A stretch of 8,892 nucleotides of DNA from an uncultured Gemmobacter sp. (GCA_937983495.1 CALKAA010000336.1:1-8892), one strand, 5' to 3'; shown: positions 1 to 6,487, counted from the stretch's first letter. Made by a program: numbers and translations. Notes: a model not told the origin generated them from the sequence alone.

Positions 1-1163
1 ACAATGAACGTCTTGCGCGCGCCGGATATGCGACAAAAGAAGTGGACATTGCTGCCGGAACAGCAAAGGGGAACTTCGGGGCGCAGGTGCAATCAGGTCA
101 GGCCGCGATCGAAGCGCAACGTGATCGCCTCGCGGCTTCTTACCGATGGCGCACCCGCTACCGCGAGAAGAACAGGCTGGAATACCCCGCAAAGGAATTT
201 GAGGGCTGGATCAAGGTCTTCTCCTTGGCCATCGTGCTCATCGTCATCGAAGCAGGCATTAACGCCTACCTTTTCTCTCAAGGCAACGAGTTCGGCCTTC
301 TCGGGGGCTTGCTGGCAGCCGTGATCGTCTCGATCGTCAATGTCGGCTGCTCTGCGATGCTGGGCTATCTGACGCGCTACATCAACAAACGAAATTGGCT
401 CCTCAAGTTGGGTGGCCTAGTCTTTGCGCTGATCTGGCTGGCATTTGCCGCAGTGATGAACCTGGGCGTAGCCCATTTTCGCGACGGCCTCGAAGCAGGC
501 ACCCCTTGGCGAGCGGCGGCGGAATCCGCCGTGCCGAGCCTGCTTGAAGCGCCGTTGAGGCTGGCCAGCATCGAGTCCTGGCTTCTGGTTGGCATTGGCT
601 TGTTGATCTCGACACTTGCATTTCGCAAAGGTTGGCACACGGATGACCCCTACCCCGGCTATGGCCGGGTGGAGCGGTCGCTTGAAGATGCACGCAACGC
701 TTACGCGAACGCCTTGGACTCGACGCTCGAAAACCTGGCTAGTCAGCGTGACGAGGCAATAGCTGAATTGCGCGATGCCAGCGAGCAGGTCAGGCAAGGC
801 ATCTCCGAGGCCGTTGACACGTTGTTCGGTCACAGCACGTTGGGTGCGCATCTGCGATCCTTCCTCGATCAGTGTGACGTCAAGGTAGCGCATCTTCTTG
901 CGGTTTATCGCGATGCAAACAGAAGCGCCCGCACTGAGGCCGCACCGAAATCATTCGACAAGCCGTTCAAATTCCCGGCGTTCAAGGCAGCGCCCGTTGA
1001 TATGTCGCGTCGCGAGTCCGCCGAGGCCGAGGCGGCAAAGGTGACGGCATCAGTCGAGGCCGCGGTGCGTGACATATTCGATCAGTTCGATGCAGCCCGG
1101 CTGGCCTTTGATGTGACGCGTGTCGTGCAGGGTGACGCACCTGACCCCCGAAAGGCCTCCTGA
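1..1163 (+). CDS. Four-helix membrane protein with helical cytoplasmic-type flanks; first gene of Zorya-like operon (5' partial)
   Basis: The frame is open from the first complete codon (position 3) to the TGA at 1161-1163, so the gene probably starts upstream. The GTG at 42 is the first in-frame candidate start, but it has no clear ribosome site and sits inside protein-like sequence. Counting from that GTG, about 55 charged, helical residues precede four hydrophobic segments near residues 59-78, 84-108, 119-142 and 180-195. A helical C-terminal region of about 170 residues follows, opening with the motif DDPYPGYG and rich in Ala, Glu, Asp and Arg. I recognise no enzymatic motif and no named family. 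The stop overlaps the next start by one base (TGATG), which argues for translational coupling and a shared role with the vWA-like and MotA/MotB-like proteins downstream. It may be a membrane scaffold or sensor for that complex; this is inference. Confidence 0.85.
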   Translation, partial: NERLARAGYATKEVDIAAGTAKGNFGAQVQSGQAAIEAQRDRLAASYRWRTRYREKNRLEYPAKEFEGWIKVFSLAIVLIVIEAGINAYLFSQGNEFGLLGGLLAAVIVSIVNVGCSAMLGYLTRYINKRNWLLKLGGLVFALIWLAFAAVMNLGVAHFRDGLEAGTPWRAAAESAVPSLLEAPLRLASIESWLLVGIGLLISTLAFRKGWHTDDPYPGYGRVERSLEDARNAYANALDSTLENLASQRDEAIAELRDASEQVRQGISEAVDTLFGHSTLGAHLRSFLDQCDVKVAHLLAVYRDANRSARTEAAPKSFDKPFKFPAFKAAPVDMSRRESAEAEAAKVTASVEAAVRDIFDQFDAARLAFDVTRVVQGDAPDPRKAS

Positions 1164-1990
1164 TGGCGTATCGGCCGAAGAAGACCAGGTTCGGAACCAG
1201 GCGCAAGCAGAAGGGCAGTAGCCTGCCTCATGTGATTGGGGCCATCATAGCGCTTGGCTTTCTGGGTGCTGCAGGCTGGTGGATGAACCGCACCTCTGCC
1301 GAAATGGCGATCAATTCCGAAACGCTCTGTCCTCTGGCCACCGGTCCGGTGGCCGAGACCGTCATTCTTTTCGATCTCACCGATCCGCTGGCGGCGGCGC
1401 AGACGAGCCAACTGCTTCAACATCTGGAACGCGAGTTCGCCAACGCTGCGATCGGCACACAGTTCACCATGGGAGTTGTCAGTGAAGACCCGGCCGATTG
1501 GGGAGCGACTTCGCCACTCTGCAAGCCGCATTCCGAAAAGGACGTCAGTGCACTGACCCAGAATGTGACTCTGGTGAAGCAACGCTACGAGGAAAGGTTC
1601 CTGGCACCGCTTGAGCTCAACCTTCAACGGATGATTTCGGCATCGGGTGCGAACAGTTCGCCCATCATGGAGTCTCTGCAGGCGCTGACCACTGGGACAC
1701 CGGGTTTCGTGACCTTCACTGGTCCTCGCAAGATCATCCTCGTGTCCGACCTTCTTCAGCATAGCGAGGCCATGAGCTTCTATCGCGGTGATGACTGGCA
1801 ACGCTTTGCGGCTTCGCCGGCATTTCAGCGGCTGGGGCGAACGCTTGACGGTGTCGATGTAGAGATTTTCGCAGTGCCAAGGGTGGTGGAAAAGATCAGA
1901 GATCCGGCTGTAGTCGAAGATTTCTGGCTGCGGTATTTCGACCTGCAGGGAGCGCGACTGCCAAAGCTGCACAACCTGGGGGATCTGTAA
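1163..1990 (+). CDS. Single-pass membrane protein with vWA-like extracytoplasmic domain
   Basis: The 275-residue product has a very basic N-terminus (residues 4-17), then one hydrophobic helix at about 23-41. By the positive-inside rule, most of the protein should lie in the periplasm. The following domain alternates strands and helices like a von Willebrand A fold: TVILFDLTD (66-74) is a first strand ending in Asp, a helix follows, and KIILVSDLLQHS (190-201) is a later strand with Asp196. A strand resembling VDVEIFAVPR lies near the C-terminus. The metal site is atypical: DLTDP replaces the usual DxSxS. Cys56 and Cys120 are the only cysteines and could form a disulfide, consistent with periplasmic location. 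The start ATG overlaps the previous stop by one base, and AAAGG at 1151-1155 is a possible ribosome site. Domain assignment is by pattern; binding partner and function are unknown. Confidence 0.87.
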   Translation: MAYRPKKTRFGTRRKQKGSSLPHVIGAIIALGFLGAAGWWMNRTSAEMAINSETLCPLATGPVAETVILFDLTDPLAAAQTSQLLQHLEREFANAAIGTQFTMGVVSEDPADWGATSPLCKPHSEKDVSALTQNVTLVKQRYEERFLAPLELNLQRMISASGANSSPIMESLQALTTGTPGFVTFTGPRKIILVSDLLQHSEAMSFYRGDDWQRFAASPAFQRLGRTLDGVDVEIFAVPRVVEKIRDPAVVEDFWLRYFDLQGARLPKLHNLGDL

Positions 1991-1991
1991 G

Positions 1992-3161
1992 ATGAAACGC
2001 CCGGTTCCGTCCCGTCGCATGCACGAATTGAGCAGCCGCGAGTCTTGGGACAAGGTTGTGCTGCTGCTGGCCTTCTTCACGGGCGTTGGTGGCGGTATCA
2101 CGCTGAAGGTCTTGGGCATTCACCCCTTCATCACCGCTGGCTTCGCAGCCGCCGTGCTGTGCCTTTACGCCATCGTCGCCTATGCCTCCACCGCCCTGCG
2201 GCTTGAACCCGAGGTGATCGGCGACAATAGCTACTATTTGGGGTTCCTGTTCACACTCACGAGCCTGTCGGTGACCCTCTATTTCGTCATCGAGGGCGCA
2301 GCAGAGGATCGGGCAAAGCTGATCCCCGAGGTAATCTCAGGTTTCGGGGTGGCGTTGGTCTCGACAATCGTCGGTGTGTTCATCCGCGTGCTGATGATGC
2401 AATTCCGATTGGATATTGTGTCACGGGAGCGCGAAACTCGGGTCGAGATCGACCAAGCCGCCCGCATCCTCCGCATCGAAATGGCGCAGGCTCTGCAACA
2501 GATGAAATTCTTTACGATCGAAAGCCTTCAGCACTCTGCCGAGAGGGAAGCCGAGTTCAAGCGGGCCACCGATGCGCTTGTCGCCGGCACACAAGAGGCA
2601 CTTGCCGGCACTGCCCAGTATCTGCATCAGGAAACGGCGACTGCTTTCCGCGAACAGACGGCAGCAGCGATCGACGTGATCCGCAAAGCGGTCTCGGATG
2701 CGTCCGAGGGCGCGTTGCGTCAGATTTCCGTCTCTTTTGAGGAAATAGGCAAAACATCCGAAGGGTTGCGCGCCAGCCACGCCATTGCGCGCGGTGCCGT
2801 TGAGCAAGCCAATGCTGCTCTGCATCAGCAAACGGCCGGACTCGGAGAACTGGTCAGCCATTTGTCTCGCCGGATCAGAACGATTTCCGAAGAGGTCGAG
2901 AGTTCGGGCGTCGGTCTGGCGCGCAGTATCACGGCGGCAGCTGCGCGTCTGGATCAGTCGCTTGCCGATACGACCAAGAGGCTGGACGTCAGCCTTGCAA
3001 CCTTCGAAGTTGCCAACCGGGACGCAGCGACGCAGACGCATCTCTTGCTGGATGGCCTCGCCGCCAGGTTGGACGCAGCGACCGATCGGTTGGTCGCCGC
3101 CAGCTTGCGCCCGAACGAGGCCAGCACCGATGTTCAGCCCTGGGACAAGAAATCCACCTGA
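1992..3161 (+). CDS. MotA/TolQ/ZorA-like proton-channel subunit with coiled-coil tail
   Basis: The 389-residue product has four hydrophobic helices near residues 21-41, 46-66, 80-100 and 112-136, then about 250 residues without hydrophobic segments. These are strongly helical, with repeated Ala, Glu, Gln, Arg and Leu at heptad-like spacing. Helices 3 and 4 (YYLGFLFTLTSL at 81-92; GFGVALVSTIVGVFIR at 117-132) have the small/Thr/Ser-rich look of the pore helices of MotA, ExbB, TolQ and ZorA. In Zorya systems ZorA is a pentameric stator with a long cytoplasmic tail that relays infection signals; this tail is far shorter than that of the E. coli protein. The start lies one base after the preceding stop, with GGGGGA at 1978-1983 as ribosome site. 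A MotB/ZorB-like partner follows directly, supporting a two-subunit ion-driven motor in the inner membrane. A chemoreceptor-type signalling protein is less likely, because no methyl-accepting hairpin motif is seen. Confidence 0.88.
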   Translation: MKRPVPSRRMHELSSRESWDKVVLLLAFFTGVGGGITLKVLGIHPFITAGFAAAVLCLYAIVAYASTALRLEPEVIGDNSYYLGFLFTLTSLSVTLYFVIEGAAEDRAKLIPEVISGFGVALVSTIVGVFIRVLMMQFRLDIVSRERETRVEIDQAARILRIEMAQALQQMKFFTIESLQHSAEREAEFKRATDALVAGTQEALAGTAQYLHQETATAFREQTAAAIDVIRKAVSDASEGALRQISVSFEEIGKTSEGLRASHAIARGAVEQANAALHQQTAGLGELVSHLSRRIRTISEEVESSGVGLARSITAAAARLDQSLADTTKRLDVSLATFEVANRDAATQTHLLLDGLAARLDAATDRLVAASLRPNEASTDVQPWDKKST

Positions 3162-3170
3162 CCTTTCCGA

Positions 3171-3176
3171 AGGGGA
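3171..3176 (+). promoter_or_regulatory. Ribosome binding site of the MotB/SNase fusion gene
   Basis: AGGGGA lies five bases before the ATG at 3182 in the 20-base gap after the preceding stop. It decides this start over the in-frame ATG at 3242 (Met21), which would remove the basic N-terminus before the membrane helix. Confidence 0.65.
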
Positions 3177-3181
3177 CAGTA

Positions 3182-4639
3182 ATGGCAAACCTGCCTAACA
3201 GCGGACGCGGCTTTGATCGCAGCTACAGGCGGGGAGCTGTGATGGGCCTGACGGTGGCCGAGGCTTTCATTCTCCTGGCCTTCTGCTTGCTGTTGCTCTT
3301 TACCTGGTGGCAAGTCGACACAGAGCGGCGCAGCCTGCTGGCTGCCGATCGCATTGCGGAACTGACCCCGGAACAGAAGGAAGCCATCGTTGCTGGCTTG
3401 TCAGATGGGACATTCGATCTTGCGACCGCCCTCCGTGATGCCGGTGCGGACCTGACCGCCCCAGGTGCCGTCGAAGAACTGGCCGAATACTCGCGCTTCA
3501 TGAGGGAAGAGGATTTGAAGCGCCTGATGGAGGCGGTCGTAAAGTTGTCGCCCGAAACCCGGATGAACCTAGAAAATGCCGTGCAGGTCACAGACGAGGC
3601 CGCCCTTCGTTCGGCTTTGTTGCAGGTGCAGACAGGTGACAGCACAACCGATACCATCGCCGCCCGGCTCGCGGGCGCGGCCAGTCAGGAAGGCGCGTTG
3701 GTTGGACTTCTCGAGCAGCGCCTCGGCGAGAGCATTCGCGCAGCTGGTGGTCGCATCGATGCGCGTGGAACCATCACACTGCCGCAGGCCGTGCTGTTTG
3801 ATGTCGGGCAACAGAAGGTCAAAAATCCGGGCTTCCTGATCGACATATGTTCTACTTGGCTTGGCGCGTTGCGTGAATCGGGCGTGAATCTTTCTGATCT
3901 GAAGATCGAGGGCCATGCCTCTAGTGAGGGGGCTATCGGGCAAAGTCCTGAGAAGGCCTATCTCTACAACCTCGACCTGTCGCAACGGCGCGCCCAGAAC
4001 GCGCTTGGTCTCTGCCTGGGGGGCGTTGAGAACCCTGATGTGCGCGAATGGGCGCGGCAGCATCTTGCAGCAATCGGCTATTCCTCAGCCCGGCCTATCT
4101 ACAATCCTGACGGCAGTGAAGACAGAGAGGCTTCGCGCAGGGTGATGTTCAGTGTGGCGCTGAACCAGGAAGCTCTCATCGAAGACATCAAGCGTGATGT
4201 GTCTTCCGAAAACCCAGGCCAACTTGTCATGTCCGCCACGGGTCCGGCTCGGGTCGTCGACGGCGACACGATGGAGATTCAAGGAACTTCGTTCCGGCTG
4301 TCTGGTATCGACGCACCAGAGATGGGACAGACTTGCGTCAGTCGCGAAGGGGTTGCCTTCGACTGCGGCGAGGTGGCGCGTCGCGGCTTAGAGGAAACGT
4401 CGGCGGGGCACGAAGTATCTTGCACCGCCCAGACGGTCGACATCTATCGGCGCCCCGTTGCCAAGTGCACCGCGAATGGCATGGATCTGGCCGAGGCCAT
4501 GGTCATAAACGGTTTTGCTGTCGCATTCCAAGAATACTCTGACGCCTATCTCGCGGCAGAAGCAACCGCGCGCGAACAGAAAACTGGCATCTGGAGCACT
4601 GCATTTGAAATGCCTTGGGAATATCGGAAGGCTCCTTGA
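3182..4639 (+). CDS. MotB/ZorB-like stator protein: TM helix + OmpA-like domain + C-terminal SNase-type nuclease
   Basis: The 485-residue product has three parts. Residues 1-20 are basic, followed by one membrane helix (about 24-44) that opens with Glu27 where MotB and ZorB carry the proton-binding Asp. A helical linker (about 50-190) leads to an OmpA/MotB-like domain (about 200-330): LFDVGQ, IEGHASSEG (242-250), LSQRRAQ (266-272) and ASRRVMF near 317-323. The Asp of the usual GHTD peptidoglycan-binding motif is Ser247, while Arg270 is kept. Residues about 354-485 are a thermonuclease domain: VVDGDT (358-363), FRLSGIDAPE (371-380), DIYRR (420-424) and a GIWS-type ending. Asp362, Arg372, Asp377, Glu380 and Arg424 match the five active-site residues of staphylococcal nuclease. 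Cys385, 395, 414 and 429, plus Cys223 and 278, suit an oxidising compartment. Topology places the nuclease in the periplasm. It is the last gene of the operon; cutting incoming phage DNA is an inferred role. Confidence 0.93.
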   Translation: MANLPNSGRGFDRSYRRGAVMGLTVAEAFILLAFCLLLLFTWWQVDTERRSLLAADRIAELTPEQKEAIVAGLSDGTFDLATALRDAGADLTAPGAVEELAEYSRFMREEDLKRLMEAVVKLSPETRMNLENAVQVTDEAALRSALLQVQTGDSTTDTIAARLAGAASQEGALVGLLEQRLGESIRAAGGRIDARGTITLPQAVLFDVGQQKVKNPGFLIDICSTWLGALRESGVNLSDLKIEGHASSEGAIGQSPEKAYLYNLDLSQRRAQNALGLCLGGVENPDVREWARQHLAAIGYSSARPIYNPDGSEDREASRRVMFSVALNQEALIEDIKRDVSSENPGQLVMSATGPARVVDGDTMEIQGTSFRLSGIDAPEMGQTCVSREGVAFDCGEVARRGLEETSAGHEVSCTAQTVDIYRRPVAKCTANGMDLAEAMVINGFAVAFQEYSDAYLAAEATAREQKTGIWSTAFEMPWEYRKAP

Positions 4640-4884
4640 AGCGCGCCGACGACACCTGCCCTGCTCTGTCCCCGGAAGCGCATCTGGTGGAGCGGCTGTA
4701 TAGAACTTGCAGTCCGTCTCAAGAATAGAGTGTGCTCCGGAAGGTCGTCGGCGGAGGCAAACGGAAAAACGGAAGACGCGGGCGCGCCAACTTGCCATTG
4801 CCATCAGACGATGTGCCTGAACATGGTTCGGGAATCTGACCACACCTTGCCCAATTCGCTGGGGCGAGCGTTGAGGCGCATCCG

Positions 4885-4917
4885 CGGTTCGAGTGGTGGT
4901 CACGCGTGGTCGAACCG
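4885..4917. repeat. Inverted repeat with 8-bp arms and 17-base loop
   Basis: CGGTTCGA (4885-4892) and TCGAACCG (4910-4917) are exact reverse complements. The loop contains the 8-bp palindrome CACGCGTG (4901-4908). No run of T follows, so it is not an ordinary intrinsic terminator. It could be a protein-binding site or an RNA hairpin at the end of the operon transcript. Confidence 0.4.
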
Positions 4918-4990
4918 GGAACGCGGCCAGTGACCGCCCCCTGCAAGCCTCGGCGCATGCAGCTGCGCTTCATACCGGATACGGTTCCTT

Positions 4991-5062
4991 CCGATCCGCA
5001 CGCCCTTTTGAAAATCAATCTATATCTATGAAATCTATACGCTATCAGAAAAGACGGATCGG
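4991..5062. repeat. Interrupted palindrome flanking an AT-rich core
   Basis: CCGATCCG (4991-4998) and CGGATCGG (5055-5062) are exact inverted copies. Inside them CTTTT (5005-5009) and AAAAG (5049-5053) form a second inverted pair. The centre is markedly AT-rich with repeated TCTAT units, unlike the surrounding GC-rich DNA. TTGAAA at 5008-5013 resembles a -35 box, but no -10 box is well spaced from it. It could be an operator, a recombination site or a transfer-origin-like structure; nothing seen decides between these. Confidence 0.4.
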
Positions 5063-5310
5063 GATGAGCGTTTGATCGGTCTGTCTCCGGGATGTGTTCA
5101 GGGATGACCTCCAAGTGTCACTGATCGTCCCCGGTCGCATCAGCACTGTCTTTGGCCGGCTGTCGTTCGATGGGCCGCTGGTGGATTTCGATCCTCGGTG
5201 CTCATACCAAGGTCCGTCTCTTCGGGGAAAAATAGGTTCTGGGGCTTGAGAACGTCAACTTCGCGGTAAGTGCATAGAGCCGGCTCAACAAGACAAGGGG
5301 TTTCGCGTCG

Positions 5311-5448
5311 CGGAATGTTAACATCCTAAGCGCACCAGACCCCGAAATTGGACGCCATCTGCTCCGAAATGTTACGTTTCGGGACGGAAACTTGACGCGG
5401 ACAGGTCGAAACTTAACCTTGTGGACAGAAAAGGCGACATCTTTCGGT
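5311..5448. repeat. Degenerate ~21-bp repeat array, possible transposon end (Tn7/Tn5053/IS21 type)
   Basis: On the + strand, units resembling CGAAACTTGACG begin at 5343, 5365, 5386, 5407 and about 5428, at intervals of 22, 21, 21 and 21 bases. A related unit (CGGAATGTTAAC) starts at 5311, and an inverted relative (CGTCAACTTCG) lies at 5253-5263. Read on the - strand, the outer end begins TGTCGCC at 5439 and units look like GTCAAGTTTC followed by a TCC. Several 20-22-bp transposase sites behind a TGT/ACA terminus are known at the ends of Tn7-like and TniA elements, and multiple terminal repeats are known in IS21-family elements. The element would extend leftwards, and TCTTT (5440-5444) would be a candidate 5-bp target duplication. 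The spacing is direct observation; the element identity is inference. Confidence 0.5.
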
Positions 5449-5466
5449 CGGATGTAACCCCGCATG

Positions 5467-5943
5467 TCACCTGCCGAGCGCCGCCGCCCGCCGCCGGGCC
5501 TTCTCCACTGTGATCTTCGCCACCCTGGCTGCCTCTTGCGCCTTTGCGAAGCTGCCGATGTTCACCCGCTGCCCTTCGACCTCGACCATCGCGTCAAAGT
5601 GGTCCCCGACCCGCCAGACGCCCGGTTGACCGGCGGGCTCCGCAAGCAGCGGCCGATGGGCGCGCTTCTGGCTGCGATCTCCTTCGCGCAGGTTCGACCA
5701 GCGGTTGTCGCTGCGGTCACCATTGACATGCGCGATGTTCCAGCGTGGCAGCGTGCCCGTCATCCAAAGCCAAGCGAGCCGGTGCAGCAGGTGCCGTTCA
5801 TTGTCGATGGAGACCTTCAGAAAGCCCCGCGCATCATGCGCCGTGCCCGCCGCCCGGCCCTTCCGCGCACCACGGGCGAAGGTGAAGCTCCCGGTCTCGG
5901 GATCGTAGTGCAGGACTTCGCGCAGGCGTTTCTGGGTCAGCAT
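5467..5943 (-). CDS. HNH endonuclease, phage/homing type with AP2-like C-terminus
   Basis: The 158-residue product has the layout of free-standing phage-type HNH nucleases. The N-terminus RLREVLHYDPETGSF is typical (about 6-20), followed by a FLKVSID segment, HRLAWLWMTGTLP and the core IAHVNGDRSDNRWSNLRE. The C-terminal part (GVWRVGDHFDAMVEVEGQ, then NIGSFAKAQEAARVA) resembles the AP2-like DNA-binding repeats of this family. The usual IDH at the active site reads IAH here, so the Asp next to the catalytic His is Ala; His and the following NR..NLR residues remain. The start codon is ATG (5941-5943 on the complement), preceded by AAGGA five bases upstream. Its 3' end lies about 28 bases from the putative transposon terminus. 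Such genes usually travel with phages or as selfish elements, so it is probably accessory. Confidence 0.85.
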   Translation of the reverse strand: MLTQKRLREVLHYDPETGSFTFARGARKGRAAGTAHDARGFLKVSIDNERHLLHRLAWLWMTGTLPRWNIAHVNGDRSDNRWSNLREGDRSQKRAHRPLLAEPAGQPGVWRVGDHFDAMVEVEGQRVNIGSFAKAQEAARVAKITVEKARRRAAALGR

Positions 5944-5959
5944 CGATTTCCTTCCGGTT

Positions 5960-6220
5960 GATCTTAAGGTCTTTATGTCTGAAGGCGGACTTCGTCAGCC
6001 GGGACACGAAATTTCCGCTCTGATGCGCTTGGAGATTACGACGAGAGGATCTACTATGCCCTCGAGGCGACAGACCGGCTGCAACAGCGCCTCCCCGTCC
6101 GCAGGCCAATGCCAGTGGATCCGCGCGAGCGGTGGGAAACTTGGGTCGTCGGATCCAGAGGGCCACCTGCGGGTGGTCCTTATCTTTCTCGGAGATTTGA
6201 GCTGCTGACTGTGTCGCTAA
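5960..6220. other. Unassigned stretch upstream of the HNH gene
   Basis: About 260 bases between the HNH start and the IS remnant. A + strand frame from 5983 into the IS remnant reads protein-like for about 60 codons (it includes DYDERIYYALEATDRLQQ), with no start that I trust and no family I recognise; it may be the tail of a disrupted gene. A short hairpin (CCACC...GGTGG, about 6163-6176) is present. Any promoter for the HNH gene should be here on the - strand, but I see no clear boxes. Confidence 0.3.
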
Positions 6221-6223
6221 AAC

Positions 6224-6487
6224 ATCAGCCTCGGCATCCGGATCTCGATGGACGACAATGGACGCTGTCTCGACTACATCTTCATCGAACCCCTTTGGCG
6301 GTCCCTGAAGTATGAATGCGTCTGTCTGCACGCTTGGGAGACCGGCTCTCAGGCCAAGGCTGGCATCGGGCGCTGCACTACCTTCCACAACCACCAACGC
6401 TCCCACACCGCCCATGGCGGTCAACCGCCCGCGGTGGTCTACTTCAACGCCATCGAGACCGACCAGCAGGTGCAGGCAGTAGCTTAG
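6224..6487 (+). pseudogene. IS3-family transposase OrfB, C-terminal fragment
   Basis: After a TAA at 6218-6220 the frame reads GIRISMDDNGRCLDYIF, then EPLWRSLKYECVCLHAWE, TTFHNHQRSHTAHGGQPPA and VVYFNAIETDQQ. This is the end of the IS3-type DDE integrase domain: the Asp-containing SMD start, the IE(R/P)LWRSLKYE segment carrying the last catalytic Glu region, and the YNHQRPH-type box (here FHNHQRSH). Only about 85 residues remain of a protein of usually 270-300, so the catalytic domain is incomplete. The stop is TAG at 6485-6487. Substitutions from the usual NVFIERLW and YNHQRPH forms suggest decay after truncation. Confidence 0.85.

Larger units (their letters stand above)
4640..5310. other. 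Intergenic stretch without a convincing gene
   Basis: About 670 bases between the operon's last stop and the repeat array. Open frames here are short and lack recognisable protein character; the + strand frame around 5090-5240 is the most protein-like but is only about 50 codons long. Two inverted repeats (listed separately) are the only structures I can support. No thymine-rich hairpin typical of an intrinsic terminator follows the 4639 stop. Confidence 0.5.

Noticed and set aside
1082..2119. A 345-codon open frame on the - strand opposite the vWA-like gene
   Set aside because: Its Arg/His/Pro/Gln-rich composition is typical of antisense frames in GC-rich DNA, and the + strand gene has clear membrane and domain features.
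4885..4917. tRNA fragment suggested by GGTTCGA
   Set aside because: The matching TCGAACC lies 17 bases away as an inverted repeat; no acceptor or anticodon stem can be built around it.
4719..5114. A 131-codon - strand frame after the operon
   Set aside because: It starts at a TTG without a ribosome site and has low-complexity, motif-free composition; it overlaps the palindrome.
5090..5240. Short + strand frame reading LIVPGRISTVFGRLSFDG in the gene-free stretch
   Set aside because: It is only about 50 codons long, with no ribosome site or recognisable family; it may be a gene fragment but cannot be supported.
5311..5448. CRISPR array
   Set aside because: Units are about 21 bp apart with only about 10-12 bp of loose similarity; there are no long identical repeats separated by unique spacers.
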